A DNA stretch of 64,000 bases from Moritella sp. 5 (GCF_018219455.1 NZ_CP056122.1:3038001-3102000), one strand, 5' to 3'. Numbered from the stretch's first letter, positions 47,420 to 57,164 are shown. Notes: a model not told the origin generated them from the sequence alone. Numbers and translations are program-made.

Positions 47420-47992
47420 ATGAATGAAAAAAAATTAGTATTAATTCAAACAGCCTTACACCTTTTTTATAGCAAAGGTGTAAATTCTGTCGGCATTAAT
47501 GAAATATTGAGGCTGTCAGGTATCGCGAAGAAAACGCTATATAGTCATTTTTCTGGTAAGGATGATCTTGTATTAGCGACCCTTCAATATAGAGATGGTA
47601 TTTTTAATCAATGGTTTAATGAAGTGCTTGAAAGTGAAAAATCCGGCGAAAAATCCATACTGGCGCTGTTTTACGGTTTAGATGATTGGTTTAATAATAG
47701 GGTGCCAGAACTGAGCCCATTTAGAGGTTGTTTTTTTATCAATACAGCAGCCGAATACAGCGTAACCGACTCACCGGTACGTCAGTACTGTCGTTCGCAT
47801 AAACAAGAAATCCGATCATTAATAAAAAACAAAATTAGTTTATTTATAGACGATCCCAAAAAAGTTAGCACGCTTACGGACATGGTTTTTATGCTTAAAG
47901 AAGGAGCGATTGTTTCAGCGTTGGTCGAAGGGAACAAAAATGCAGGAAAGGCATGTATTCCCGCTGTTACTAGGATTCTTAATCTAAAATAA
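47420..47992 (+). CDS. TetR/AcrR-family regulator
   Basis: A 190-residue TetR protein. The N-terminal HTH is clear (LHLFYSKGVNSVGINEILRLSGIAKKTLYSHFSGKDDL, about residues 12-50). The C-terminal ligand domain contains RGCFFINTAAEY with a cysteine in the position used by NemR-like sensors of electrophiles, though ligand type is inferred. It should repress the HPP gene and itself through the double operator at 47341-47386. AGGAG lies 6 bases before ATG. Confidence 0.9.
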   Translation: MNEKKLVLIQTALHLFYSKGVNSVGINEILRLSGIAKKTLYSHFSGKDDLVLATLQYRDGIFNQWFNEVLESEKSGEKSILALFYGLDDWFNNRVPELSPFRGCFFINTAAEYSVTDSPVRQYCRSHKQEIRSLIKNKISLFIDDPKKVSTLTDMVFMLKEGAIVSALVEGNKNAGKACIPAVTRILNLK

Positions 47993-48144
47993 TAATTGTT
48001 AGCGAAGTTCTAATCTGTTCCCTTATTAACGGTTAACCATCTATCCATAGAATTAAATTTATATCAGATGAAAACAGTGCAAAATCAATTACTTTAATAG
48101 TAGAATGTTTTCAAAGCTAAAACCGTGATTTAAAGGGATAAACA

Positions 48145-49236
48145 GTGATTGGAAAACACAAATTAGAATTAGATACGCCATGCTTGGTTATCGACAAGAA
48201 CAAACTGATTGATAACATCGAAACGATGCAAAAGTTCGCATCAGTAAAATCGAAGCATGTTCGACCTCATGCAAAAACCCACAAATGTGTAGAAATATGC
48301 CAGCTACAACTTGATGCGGGTAGCATAGGTATATCAATAACCAAGCCGTCGGAAGCCTATGAACTTGCCAAGGCCCATATTCGCCACCTGCTAATCACCT
48401 CCCCAATTGTCACTAAACAAAAATTGGCTACATTGGCTAAGATTATCAAGCTTGCACCAGAGACAATGATCGTCGTGGATTCAGAGGCTAATCTCACTCA
48501 GTTAAATCAATTAGGCAGCGAGCTTAACCTACAAATTAATCTGCTTGTTGATATTGATGCAGGAATCGGTAGAACTGGCGCATCATTTGAAACTGCGTTT
48601 GATTTAGCATTATCAGTACACGCGCATGCCAACACGACCCTTAAAGGTATTCAGTGTTATGCCGGGCATTTCCAACACATTCTTGACAACGAAGAAAGAA
48701 AACAAGCGTCTGCCGCATTATTAAATAAAGCGGGTAAGCTAAAGCAAGACATTGAAAACGCGACAGGATTAGTGAATCTGATCCAATCAGGCTCAGGCAC
48801 AGGTACTTATGAAATAGACAGTGACATTGCGTCTGTAACCGAAATACAACCAGGTTCATACACTGTAATGGATAAGGAATATTTCGATATTGAATATAGC
48901 GCAGGTCACTTCCAACCTGCTATGACACTGCTGACCAGCGTTATCAGTGCTAATCATGCAACGCATGTAACCGTTGATGCGGGCACCAAGGCCCTTTACA
49001 AAGAAGCGACCCACCCACAAATTATCAGTCATGAAAACCTAAACTATGAGTGGCATTACTTTGGTGACGAGCACGGTAAAGTATCTGGAGAACATTTACC
49101 TGCTGTCGGAGAGGTGATTGAAATGATCGTACCGCACTGCGATCCAACCATTAACCTGCATGACAAATTCTATGTGGTCGAAAATGATATTGTTGTCGAC
49201 ATCTGGGATATCGCGTTACGTGGTAAATTAGCTTAG
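48145..49236 (+). CDS. DSD1-family PLP enzyme (D-threonine aldolase / D-serine dehydratase-like)
   Basis: A 363-residue fold-type III PLP enzyme. The alanine-racemase-like barrel carries the PLP lysine in RPHAKTHK, DIDAGIGRTG, and GSGTGTYE for phosphate binding; the C-terminal domain has the metal-binding IVPHCDPTINL of DSD1/D-TA enzymes. It cleaves or dehydrates beta-hydroxy D-amino acids with a metal ion. Start is GTG 48145 with AAAGGGA seven bases up; a terminator follows at 49253. Confidence 0.9.
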   Translation: MIGKHKLELDTPCLVIDKNKLIDNIETMQKFASVKSKHVRPHAKTHKCVEICQLQLDAGSIGISITKPSEAYELAKAHIRHLLITSPIVTKQKLATLAKIIKLAPETMIVVDSEANLTQLNQLGSELNLQINLLVDIDAGIGRTGASFETAFDLALSVHAHANTTLKGIQCYAGHFQHILDNEERKQASAALLNKAGKLKQDIENATGLVNLIQSGSGTGTYEIDSDIASVTEIQPGSYTVMDKEYFDIEYSAGHFQPAMTLLTSVISANHATHVTVDAGTKALYKEATHPQIISHENLNYEWHYFGDEHGKVSGEHLPAVGEVIEMIVPHCDPTINLHDKFYVVENDIVVDIWDIALRGKLA

Positions 49237-49252
49237 TATTTTTGTCCTAATA

Positions 49253-49281
49253 AGGTGTCGGTTAAACGACACCTATTTTTA
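49253..49281 (+). terminator. Terminator of the DSD1-type gene
   Basis: AGGTGTCG-GTTAAA-CGACACCT followed by ATTTTTAT. Confidence 0.82.
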
Positions 49282-49285
49282 TACG

Positions 49286-49765
49286 CTAATCATGGCTGAA
49301 GCGCTGTCTTGTTACTACACCCCATTGCTCATCGTCGTAGCTATCTTCGACATAACCACCAGCTATGTCATTGTCCGACGTGTAATCAGAAAGTACATCA
49401 CGCCAAAACTTAACGGCATGTTCAGCTCCTGCAACCTGCTTGATTTCCCAACTGCCGCCGAGGTTGTTAAAAACCTGAGAGATAAAACGTTTACCGACTT
49501 TATTTTTACGGAAATAAGGCACTACATAAAAGTCACATACTTCATAACAACCCGGAGCCTCATTAGCAATCGCGGTATGCCCAGCAGGGACGCCATCCAC
49601 ATATAATAGATAACCCGACACATTGCCTTCGATTTTTGTATCTAATGGAAACAAACCATCTTCATCCGGTTTCTTCTGCATGATCTTTGAAAATTCAGCC
49701 TCATAGGCTTGCGCTAAATTCATGTATACATGCTTATTACTGCTATCTACTTTTATAATTTGCAT
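49286..49765 (-). CDS. GNAT-family acetyltransferase
   Basis: A 159-residue GNAT protein. The acetyl-CoA binding segment is VCDFYVVPYFRKNKVGKRFISQ (Arg/Gly-rich loop RKNKVGK), with NNLGGSWEIKQVAGAEHAVKFWRD following. Start at 49765 gives MQIIKVDSS; an upstream TTG gives four more residues, and neither has a strong ribosome site. Substrate unknown; first of a run of small accessory genes on this strand. Confidence 0.8.
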   Translation of the reverse strand: MQIIKVDSSNKHVYMNLAQAYEAEFSKIMQKKPDEDGLFPLDTKIEGNVSGYLLYVDGVPAGHTAIANEAPGCYEVCDFYVVPYFRKNKVGKRFISQVFNNLGGSWEIKQVAGAEHAVKFWRDVLSDYTSDNDIAGGYVEDSYDDEQWGVVTRQRFSHD

Positions 49766-49838
49766 AAATGACGCCAATATTTGAATATACTCATAGTTGA
49801 ATCGCTATACCAAAGAAGTAATTAAACACATTACATTA

Positions 49839-50207
49839 TTAGCTGCTCTGTGCAACATAAAAACTCAGGCCAGCAATTGACCAAAAGAATATCCAAGATA
49901 TGTGCTTACCTTTTGTGAACCCAGCAGAGAACAAGCCACTCACTAAAAATACAACGCTGATCACCATTAGAATTTGCTTTTGAATGTCTGCAGTAGGACT
50001 TGAAAGGATGAAAAGAATCGCTGCAAATCCCCACCAAGCCACTGTCGTTAAATGCCAAGCGAACCTTAAAATTCGTTTTGTAAACCAGTCACTACCAAGA
50101 AGCGTTGGAAGTTCTCTTTTAAACAACCGAGTCAAAATAAAGCGCTCACCTAGGTAGGAATGCACGAGTCCGATAAATATTGCCAAAAAACTTCCTGTAA
50201 CTAACAT
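49839..50207 (-). CDS. Small four-helix membrane protein
   Basis: A 122-residue membrane protein with about four helices: LVTGSFLAIFIGLVHSYLGE, RFAWHLTTVAWWGFAAILFIL, ILMVISVVFLVSGLFSAGF and ISWIFFWSIAGLSFYVAQ. I do not recognise a named family. The conserved-looking HSYLGERFIL and FAWHLTTVAWWG segments with histidines could bind a cofactor. GGAGA is eight bases before the ATG. Confidence 0.65.
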   Translation of the reverse strand: MLVTGSFLAIFIGLVHSYLGERFILTRLFKRELPTLLGSDWFTKRILRFAWHLTTVAWWGFAAILFILSSPTADIQKQILMVISVVFLVSGLFSAGFTKGKHISWIFFWSIAGLSFYVAQSS

Positions 50208-50321
50208 ATAATCTCCATGATTTATTTTGTTCGGCCTGTGATGCTACAACACCAACTGACTTGTTCTATTTATCGTAGAGCTTAACAGCGACTCGATTAC
50301 GATGAGTAATTTGTAGTAACT

Positions 50322-50645
50322 TTAAATATGCTGACTTAGCAGGGTCGTTAGTTGGGTTTTACTCAATACACCCACTGTTGACGATAAAATTTCGCCATCT
50401 TTGAATAACATCATTGCAGGAAGGGCGCGAATACCATATTTGGCCGCGATTTGGGGACTAGTATCAATATTCAGTTTTCCAATTTTCACTTTACCGCTAT
50501 ATGCAAAAGCGATTTCTTCCAACACTGGACCTACACTTAAACAAGGGGCGCACCAAGACGCCCAATATTCAACTAATACCGGTTGACTGCCAGTCATTAA
50601 CTCCGCTTCAAAGTTCTCATCCCTCAATTCCACTATTTTGTTCAT
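50322..50645 (-). CDS. Thioredoxin-family protein
   Basis: A 107-residue thioredoxin with active site WASWCAPC and cis-proline loop IRALPAMMLF. No signal peptide. The start at 50645 is preferred (GGAGAATTT before tandem ATG codons); an upstream frame adds 12 residues without a site. A related short thioredoxin with WCVPC lies at 17518. A disulfide reductase, perhaps for stress. Confidence 0.88.
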   Translation of the reverse strand: MNKIVELRDENFEAELMTGSQPVLVEYWASWCAPCLSVGPVLEEIAFAYSGKVKIGKLNIDTSPQIAAKYGIRALPAMMLFKDGEILSSTVGVLSKTQLTTLLSQHI

Positions 50646-50983
50646 CATAAATTCTCCATCATTCATATTTAATTTATTCAACGGACATTAATCTAAGTTG
50701 TTGTTCATAAATATAAATTAAAAAGGAAAACTTCAGTTTATGATAACAAAAGTTATATCATTTTAGTTTGGTTTCACATACTTCAACGTCGAAAAATAAC
50801 GTTTTTCATCATCACACGACTTATCTTTAATCAGCAAACTAAAAACTAAAAAAATCTGAACATAAATCAAGATGAGGACAAAAGCATTAGCCGATGTGTG
50901 CCAGCGTAGCTAGCTAGAATCCCATCCCTTTCCATATCATTGGCTTATTATGAACATACCAACTATTAATAATACTGATGTCA
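50646..50983. other. 338 bp region without a gene
   Basis: AT-rich promoter space between the thioredoxin and the SnoaL-like gene. Nothing beyond the thioredoxin leader could be supported. Confidence 0.4.
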
Positions 50984-51370
50984 TCAAGCTAATGTGTTAG
51001 CAACTAACGCTGAATCTAAATATGCTCGAACCCGTACTACTTGATTACTCTCGAATTCACAAACCCAGCAATAGCGATTATGATACTCAGCTCCTTTTTT
51101 GGTTATTGAATTTGCGACCAATTCAACGGATGCGGAACGCCCATCGGTTATACAAGAGAGTAATTTTAACGATAGAGGTGACTCTAATACTTCATTTAAT
51201 TTTGAGATGGTGCCAGTAATGAAGTCTTGTTTTGATGTATAAATGCCTGCAAGCGGATGAGTACCCGTTACTTCCCAAACAACATCATCACTCACATGTT
51301 CAAAAAAACCTTGAGGATTACCGTTTTCCAAATGCGAAAATATTTCAATTATCCATGCTTGATCAATCAT
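50984..51370 (-). CDS. SnoaL/NTF2-like protein
   Basis: A 128-residue NTF2-like fold protein: IEIFSHLENGNPQGFFEHVSDDVVWEVTGTHPLAGIY is the typical first helix and strand, and VCEFESNQVVRVRAYLDSAL the C-terminal sheet. Such proteins are small-molecule isomerases or ligand-binding chaperones; the substrate here is unknown. GGAGAG is well placed before the ATG. Confidence 0.82.
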   Translation of the reverse strand: MIDQAWIIEIFSHLENGNPQGFFEHVSDDVVWEVTGTHPLAGIYTSKQDFITGTISKLNEVLESPLSLKLLSCITDGRSASVELVANSITKKGAEYHNRYCWVCEFESNQVVRVRAYLDSALVANTLA

Positions 51371-51393
51371 TATTCTCTCCGTGTAATATTGTT

Positions 51394-52119
51394 TTACTTT
51401 ACCGCTACGATTGTTTGAAATCCGTTGCTGTTACTTGATTCTTCGAGTTTAAACCCAATACTTAAAAGCTGGTTTTCAACCCACTCTACAGATAACCTAA
51501 TCTTGCGATAACAGCTTTTGTTCAGTTCCCATTTACCATGTGTTTTTATGTAAACAATGTCATGGATCTTAACTGTTTCGGGCTCATATTCTAAAAAGCA
51601 GGTAAAAATGATATTTTCATCACTTCTCACAGGAATAAATCTATCCGTGTCTTTGAGCTCAATCGATAAGTCACGAAAAGTTAAAATCAACTTCCCATCA
51701 TCTTCAAGTGAATTAAATGAATCTTGAAGTATTTTTAAGGCATCGTCTTTCGATTTTAGGTGTGTAATCGTATCCGTCATGCAAACGATCAATTCACAGT
51801 TAATACTGACATGCTCTTTGAAATTTAAAATATCATCGTTAATGGTCACAAGTGAGTGTTCACAAGCATTCGAATTCAGTTCACTCAATAATTTTTGGCT
51901 AAGGTCTATTGCTGTAACATTAAAACCAAGCTCAGCCAAAGGGATCGATTGAAAGCCAGAACCAGCGCCTAAATCAACAGCAATACCTGAGGATGAGGGA
52001 GTAATATTTCTGCTTTTAAAGAACTCAATATTATTGCTTTTAGCTTGCTCAAATCCCCCCATTAACCATGTATATACATCAGATAATAAGCTTTCGTAAT
52101 GTTCTTCAACTGTAACCAT
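51394..52119 (-). CDS. Class I SAM-dependent methyltransferase
   Basis: A 241-residue methyltransferase. Motif I AVDLGAGSGFQSIPLAEL, then NVTAIDLS (motif II with acidic residue), CMTDTITHL (motif IV area) and LEDDGKLILTFRD. Start 52119 has AGGAG eight bases upstream, while the longer frame to 52206 has none and runs into the VOC gene, whose stop at 52166 lies 46 bp upstream. Target unknown. Confidence 0.85.
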   Translation of the reverse strand: MVTVEEHYESLLSDVYTWLMGGFEQAKSNNIEFFKSRNITPSSSGIAVDLGAGSGFQSIPLAELGFNVTAIDLSQKLLSELNSNACEHSLVTINDDILNFKEHVSINCELIVCMTDTITHLKSKDDALKILQDSFNSLEDDGKLILTFRDLSIELKDTDRFIPVRSDENIIFTCFLEYEPETVKIHDIVYIKTHGKWELNKSCYRKIRLSVEWVENQLLSIGFKLEESSNSNGFQTIVAVK

Positions 52120-52165
52120 TAATACTACTCCTTTAAGTGTTTTACATCTGCTGTTTAAAGCCCTG

Positions 52166-52525
52166 TTAATCCCTAATACCAACACGATTACCATCTGGAT
52201 CGACAATGTTTATCACCGCCCCCCACGGATTGCTTTCGATATGAGCATCAATACCATAGTCACATACAGAGCGTAATGCTGACTCTATGTCTGCAACATT
52301 GAATCTCAATTTTGTTGCATTCTCAGCAATTGATTTACCGGAAGTATTAGCAACGCCTTCTGTTTCAATCATCAAATAAGTTTCGCCATACTCTAAACAG
52401 GTCAGTTTAAAGTCACCTTCCGTTTTCGAAAACAATATCGGTAAACCAAATAAATCTCGGTAGAAAGCGACGCATTCATCAAAATATTCGACGTTTAATA
52501 TAATTCCGTGTCGTTGTATTTCCAT
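52166..52525 (-). CDS. VOC-superfamily (glyoxalase/bleomycin-resistance-like) protein
   Basis: A 119-residue vicinal-oxygen-chelate protein: HGIILNVEYFDECVAFYRDLFGLP start, LMIETEGV strand and NPWGAVINIVDPDGNRVGI end, all typical. Members bind divalent metal and act as lyases, dioxygenases or drug-binding proteins; the role here is unknown. GAGGGG is five bases before the ATG. Confidence 0.85.
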   Translation of the reverse strand: MEIQRHGIILNVEYFDECVAFYRDLFGLPILFSKTEGDFKLTCLEYGETYLMIETEGVANTSGKSIAENATKLRFNVADIESALRSVCDYGIDAHIESNPWGAVINIVDPDGNRVGIRD

Positions 52526-52550
52526 AAACCCCTCTTAAGCTAAACCTAAA

Positions 52551-53252
52551 TTAGACACCCAAAAGGCGATGCTGAATATCTGGCGCTTGCATCAAAGCTT
52601 GTGGTGTTCCGCTCCAAGCAACCTTGCCTTTATCGATAATGTAGTGCCTATCGACTAATTGATTCAGCGCGTGAAGATGTTTATCGACAATCAAAATAGC
52701 AAGACCTTCTGTTTTCAGCTGCACTAAACAGTCCATGATTTCCTGCCGAATAAGTGGCGCAAGTCCTTCTGTTGCTTCATCTAGAATGAGTAAATCTGGA
52801 TTGGTCAATAAGGCACGTCCTATCGCTAACATTTGTTGCTCACCACCAGATAGTTGATTTCCCATGCTATGCTCCCGCTCCTCAAGCCGAGGAAAAAGTG
52901 AATATACCCGCGACAATGTCCATGGGTTATCCCGCCCTTTGGGAATAAACGCAGTCGCAATCAAGTTTTCCTTCACTGATAAGTTCGGCGTGATCATTCT
53001 GCCTTCAGGTACTAAACCAAGCCCTAATCGCGCAATTTTATATGGTTGAAGTGCTTCGCTGCGTTGGTCCTTAAAATGAATAGTGCCAGCTGCCACAGGC
53101 GTTAGTCCCATAATAGAGCGCACTGTGGTGGTTTTACCTGCGCCATTCCGTCCCATTAGTGATACAACTTCACCCGCGTTAATTGTAATCGAAATACCAA
53201 ACAAGACCTGACTTTGCCCGTAGAGCGTCTCAATATCGTTAACCACAAGCAT
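52551..53252 (-). CDS. Branched-chain-type ABC importer ATPase (LivF-like)
   Basis: A 233-residue ABC ATPase: Walker A GRNGAGKTT, Q-loop region, signature LSGGEQQM, Walker B LLILDEATEGL, and H-loop VDKH (unusual Lys before His in DKHL). LivF-type length and C-terminal LGV. It overlaps the LivG-like gene by 14 bp, so translation is coupled. With LivG it powers uptake by the LivHM-like permease; substrate unknown. Confidence 0.93.
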   Translation of the reverse strand: MLVVNDIETLYGQSQVLFGISITINAGEVVSLMGRNGAGKTTTVRSIMGLTPVAAGTIHFKDQRSEALQPYKIARLGLGLVPEGRMITPNLSVKENLIATAFIPKGRDNPWTLSRVYSLFPRLEEREHSMGNQLSGGEQQMLAIGRALLTNPDLLILDEATEGLAPLIRQEIMDCLVQLKTEGLAILIVDKHLHALNQLVDRHYIIDKGKVAWSGTPQALMQAPDIQHRLLGV

Positions 53253-54009
53253 CTAAACCTCCTTCATCACCCAAATAAGCCATACGTACCTCTGGGTCAC
53301 TTTTAATCTCTGCTGCCGATCCCGTTGCGATAATGCGCCCATAAACTAACACCGAAATTCGGTCTGCTAATGCAAAAACCACATCCATATCATGCTCAAT
53401 CAACAAGATCGTATTCTGTTGGTCTTTTAACGCCTTCAAGGTATCCACTAATTTCCAACTATCTTCCACAGACATGCCAGCCATAGGTTCATCCATTAAT
53501 AGCATTTTAGGTTTGCTCGCTAATGCTACTGCTATCTCTAGTTGTCGCTGCTCGCCGTGTGATAATGCGCTAACTAACACATGTAGTTTTGTCTCCAATC
53601 CAACACGTGCTAAATATTGCTTGGCAGGATCAGTCAGGCTTTTATCATTGTTCACATTTTTCCAAAATCGAAATGAATGACCGGCCTGTGCTTGTACCGC
53701 GAGTACCACATTTTGTAATACAGTAAAATCTTGAAACAGCGAAGTAATTTGAAATGTACGCGCTAAGCCTTTATGACATCGCGCTGGTATCGAACATTTA
53801 TCAATATTGCCACCAGCAAATGTAATATGACCATGGTCTTGCTTAATCTCACCCGTTAACTGGCGGATCAAGGTGGTTTTACCTGCGCCATTAGGGCCGA
53901 TAATCGCGTGAATTTCTCCTTTTCTAACACACAAATTTAGTTCGTCTGTTGCCAAAACCCCACCGAAGCTCTTTCTCAAGCCTGTCACGGTTAGTAGATC
54001 ATTTGTCAT
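53239..54009 (-). CDS. Branched-chain-type ABC importer ATPase (LivG-like)
   Basis: A 256-residue ABC ATPase: Walker A GPNGAGKTT, signature LSHGEQRQLEIA (LSHGE form typical of LivG), Walker B MLLMDEPMAGM and IEHDMDVVF with the switch histidine. Start 54009 with GGAG upstream overlaps the LivM-like stop by 11 bp. Second ATPase of the five-gene importer. Confidence 0.93.
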   Translation of the reverse strand: MTNDLLTVTGLRKSFGGVLATDELNLCVRKGEIHAIIGPNGAGKTTLIRQLTGEIKQDHGHITFAGGNIDKCSIPARCHKGLARTFQITSLFQDFTVLQNVVLAVQAQAGHSFRFWKNVNNDKSLTDPAKQYLARVGLETKLHVLVSALSHGEQRQLEIAVALASKPKMLLMDEPMAGMSVEDSWKLVDTLKALKDQQNTILLIEHDMDVVFALADRISVLVYGRIIATGSAAEIKSDPEVRMAYLGDEGGLDACG

Positions 54010-54991
54010 GCTTTGCTCCAGGTAACAATCCATCAATACCATTACGGGCACACAACACCAGCACGATGAGTAACGGTCCAAATATTAATTGCCAGTATTC
54101 TCCAACCCTTAGTCCAGCAATATTAAGTGGAATAGAAGAAAGTAACTCCTCTAATAACAAGAAGGCTAGCGCTCCATATAAAGGACCAAACAAACCTGCG
54201 ACACCACCCAGTACAATCATTACAATCAGTTCGCACGACCGCGTCCAGTGCATCATATCAGGACTAACAAAATCGTTTAGATTAGCCATTAAAAAGCCTG
54301 AATACCCTGCAAATACGCCCGATATAACAAACGCAGCAAGTCGGTATTTAAACGGTGAAAAACCTATCGCTAACATGCGTTCTTCGTTAGATTTACTGCC
54401 TGAGATCACCTGACCAAAACGAGAATGATTAATTTTATGAAAAAACCAGAGCACAAATAACAAGGAGGTAAAACACAGGTAATAAAAACTGTCTTCATCA
54501 TTTAAATCAATTAACCCCAGCATGTCACTGCGTTCATAAATTGATAGACCGTCATCACCACCATAAAGATCCACGCCGACGGCTGTAAAATAGAGCATTT
54601 GTGAAAACGCAATGGTGATCATAATGAAATACATACCACGGGTACGCAGGCTAATCGTACCTATGATTAAACAGAGTACGACTGAAATAACCACGCTTCC
54701 CGCTAACTGGATGTAACCATTGCCCATCCAATCAATGCCGTCTTCCAGCATATGAAATGAACCGATACCAACCGCATAAGCACCAACGCCCATAAATGCG
54801 GCCTGTCCAAAACTAACAAGGCCACCAAAACCAATTAATAAATTAAGGCTAATCGCTGCAATGGCTAAAATTAATACCCGAGAAAACACACCTGTATAAA
54901 AACTATCATCAACAAGCGTGGTTATTGTCGGCACTAACGCGAGCAATACCAACAAACATATATTAATTTTATTCCGTATAGATATGACCAT
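53999..54991 (-). CDS. Branched-chain-type ABC permease (LivM-like)
   Basis: A 330-residue inner-membrane permease with about nine helices; LIGFGGLVSFGQAAFMGVGAYAVG and GGVAGLFGPLYGALAFLLLEE match LivM. Its ATG overlaps the LivH-like stop. Partner of LivH-like protein in a heterodimer. Charged segment YGGDDGLSIYERSDMLG in a periplasmic loop is longer than in simple amino-acid importers. Confidence 0.92.
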   Translation of the reverse strand: MVISIRNKINICLLVLLALVPTITTLVDDSFYTGVFSRVLILAIAAISLNLLIGFGGLVSFGQAAFMGVGAYAVGIGSFHMLEDGIDWMGNGYIQLAGSVVISVVLCLIIGTISLRTRGMYFIMITIAFSQMLYFTAVGVDLYGGDDGLSIYERSDMLGLIDLNDEDSFYYLCFTSLLFVLWFFHKINHSRFGQVISGSKSNEERMLAIGFSPFKYRLAAFVISGVFAGYSGFLMANLNDFVSPDMMHWTRSCELIVMIVLGGVAGLFGPLYGALAFLLLEELLSSIPLNIAGLRVGEYWQLIFGPLLIVLVLCARNGIDGLLPGAKHDK

Positions 54992-55917
54992 TAAGCCACC
55001 CCCTTAGGCGGAAACAAGCCTTGTGGTCGTATCGCAAGCACCAACGCCATCATGAAATAAATCAACATAGACGAAATAGCAGGTGCAGCCGTGGAAGCCG
55101 CATCACTCGACACCATCAATTTTAATATATCGGGAAGAAATGAACGGCCAACAGTATCAATTATTCCGACCACAATAGCAGCAATAAACGCGCCTTTAAT
55201 CGAGCCGATACCACCAATAACAATCACCACGAATGTTAAAATGATAATACTTCGACCCATACCAATTTCGACAGATAAAATAGGGCCCGCCATCAAGCCC
55301 GCGATCCCTGCCAGCGTTGCACCCAAACCAAAAACGAGCGTAAACAACAGCTGAACATTAATGCCTAACGCCCCCATCATTTCCCGGTTACTTGCGCCCG
55401 CTCGAATTAACATGCCTAAACGTGTTTTTGAGATAATCCAATACAATAACAAGGCCACAGCGAGTCCTAATACAATAATGGCAAGACGATAAATGGGATA
55501 AGGAACACCAGGGATAATTTCAACACTGCGATTTAAGAAATCAGGTAGTACAATATCTAAGCCAACAGGTCCCCAAATGAGTCGAACTAACTCATTAAAG
55601 AATAAAATGAGGCCAAACGTTACAAGCACTTGGTCGAGATGATTCCGTGAATACAATCGCCTTAAAGCAACCATTTCTACAACGACACCCAGAATAAATG
55701 TCGCAGGAATGGTAAGTAATGCACCAAACAAAAATGAATTCGTCCATTCACTGAACGTGGCACAGAAGAACGCCCCCATCATATACAATGAGCCGTGCGC
55801 CAGATTAACAAAATCCATAATGCCGAAAACAAGCGTTAAACCTGCGGCGAGAAGAAAGAGAAGCATTCCAAGTTGGAAGCCATTTAAGACTTGTTCCAAC
55901 AATAACAACCAATTCAT
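54991..55917 (-). CDS. Branched-chain-type ABC permease (LivH-like)
   Basis: A 308-residue permease with about eight helices: MLLFLLAAGLTLVFGIMDFVNLAHGSLYMMGAF start and GLGATLAGIAGLMAGP, GGIGSIKGAFIAAIVVG are diagnostic of LivH. The start is taken at 55917 because GGAA lies seven bases before it; an ATG at 55929 is possible. A terminator-like hairpin separates it from the upstream binding-protein gene. Confidence 0.92.
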   Translation of the reverse strand: MNWLLLLEQVLNGFQLGMLLFLLAAGLTLVFGIMDFVNLAHGSLYMMGAFFCATFSEWTNSFLFGALLTIPATFILGVVVEMVALRRLYSRNHLDQVLVTFGLILFFNELVRLIWGPVGLDIVLPDFLNRSVEIIPGVPYPIYRLAIIVLGLAVALLLYWIISKTRLGMLIRAGASNREMMGALGINVQLLFTLVFGLGATLAGIAGLMAGPILSVEIGMGRSIIILTFVVIVIGGIGSIKGAFIAAIVVGIIDTVGRSFLPDILKLMVSSDAASTAAPAISSMLIYFMMALVLAIRPQGLFPPKGVA

Positions 55918-55943
55918 GGTAAATTCCATTTAAAAATAAAGAT

Positions 55944-55973
55944 AAAAAAAAACACGTACCTGTGAGTACGCGC
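55944..55973 (-). terminator. Attenuator-like terminator after the binding-protein gene
   Basis: GCGTAC / GTACGTG hairpin with a nine-T run on the minus strand, between the binding-protein stop and livH. It would let more binding protein than permease be made. Confidence 0.7.
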
Positions 55974-56000
55974 TTTCATTTATTGAGTACTTACGACCTA

Positions 56001-57164
56001 TTAAATTTTACATTTACTTGCGTAAGGATCTTGATGATTTGACAGTACTTTCTTCACAATTTCCGTGGTATATACACCATCACTATCTTTAATCACTTTT
56101 GTCAGGTAGAAATCCTGAATAGGAAAATGATTATTACCGTAATTTATTTTGCCACGGACAGATTCAAAATCAGCCTCAGTCAAAGCAGCACGAACAGCAT
56201 CCTTATCAGAGACATCACCATCGACTTTACGCACCGCGCTATCAATTAGCATCATAGAATCATACGATTGGGCTGCATAAAAACTTGGGTAGCGGTCGTA
56301 TTTTTCCTTAAAGCCATCAACGAAACGCTTATTCGCAGGCGTATCAAGATTTGGTGCCCAAAATTGGGTCATCAAACTACCTTCAGCCCACTCACCCACA
56401 CGAGGAAGACTTAAATTATCGATAGTGAAGATATTATACAAAGGGACGTCTTTAGCTAACTTCGACTGTGAATACTGCTTAAGAAATTGCACACCGTGTT
56501 TACCTGGGTAAAACACCCAAAGTGCGTCTGGCTTAGCCGCTCTTACTTTCGCTAGTTCGGCAGAGAAGTCTAATTGTGCAGGGAACTTAGTCATGTCTTG
56601 ACCAACGACCTCACCTTTAAACGTACGCTTCACACCGGCAACCATGTTCTTACCCGCTGCATAGTTAGGAGCCATAATATAAAGGCGTTTAATGCCGCGT
56701 TGGTTAAGCACTTCGCCCATTGCCATTGCATTTTGATCATTCTGCCAAGACGTAGAGAAGAAGTTCTCGTGACAACGCTTGCCAGCAATCGTACTTGGGC
56801 CCGCGTTTGAACCGATTAGAAATACATCGTTATCAACCACTTTCTTATAAGACGCCATTAATACATGGCTCCAGATATAACCGGAAACAAAATCAACTTT
56901 GTCTTTCTTTACTAGCTTATCCGTTTTCTGTTTACCAATTTCAGGCTTAAAACCATCATCTTCGTAGATAATTGTTACGTCTGAACCGCCCATTTTACGA
57001 TCCAATTGATCAAGTGCTAACTCAGCACCGTCACGCATATCCTGCCCTATTACGCCAGCCCCCGTGCTCAACGTAGTAACAAAACCGATCTTAATCGGCT
57101 CACCAGCAAACACAGAGCTTGTTGCTAATGCAATAACAGAAGCAAGTGCTAATTTTTTAAACAT
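56001..57164 (-). CDS. Branched-chain/aromatic-type ABC substrate-binding protein
   Basis: A 387-residue periplasmic binding protein with signal peptide (residues 1-20, VFA-G). The IKIGFVTTLSTGAGVIGQDMRDGAEL start and the ending DPYASKCKI resemble LivJ-like and aromatic-acid binding proteins. First gene of an operon with the LivHMGF-like genes. Substrate may be branched-chain amino acid, urea or an aromatic acid; no catabolic genes nearby decide this. Start 57164 with AAGGAT nine bases upstream. Confidence 0.9.
   Translation of the reverse strand: MFKKLALASVIALATSSVFAGEPIKIGFVTTLSTGAGVIGQDMRDGAELALDQLDRKMGGSDVTIIYEDDGFKPEIGKQKTDKLVKKDKVDFVSGYIWSHVLMASYKKVVDNDVFLIGSNAGPSTIAGKRCHENFFSTSWQNDQNAMAMGEVLNQRGIKRLYIMAPNYAAGKNMVAGVKRTFKGEVVGQDMTKFPAQLDFSAELAKVRAAKPDALWVFYPGKHGVQFLKQYSQSKLAKDVPLYNIFTIDNLSLPRVGEWAEGSLMTQFWAPNLDTPANKRFVDGFKEKYDRYPSFYAAQSYDSMMLIDSAVRKVDGDVSDKDAVRAALTEADFESVRGKINYGNNHFPIQDFYLTKVIKDSDGVYTTEIVKKVLSNHQDPYASKCKI

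Noticed and set aside
52551-57164. Urea importer (UrtABCDE)
   Set aside because: No urease genes in the window, and the binding protein looks more like LivJ or aromatic-acid binders; the substrate is left open.
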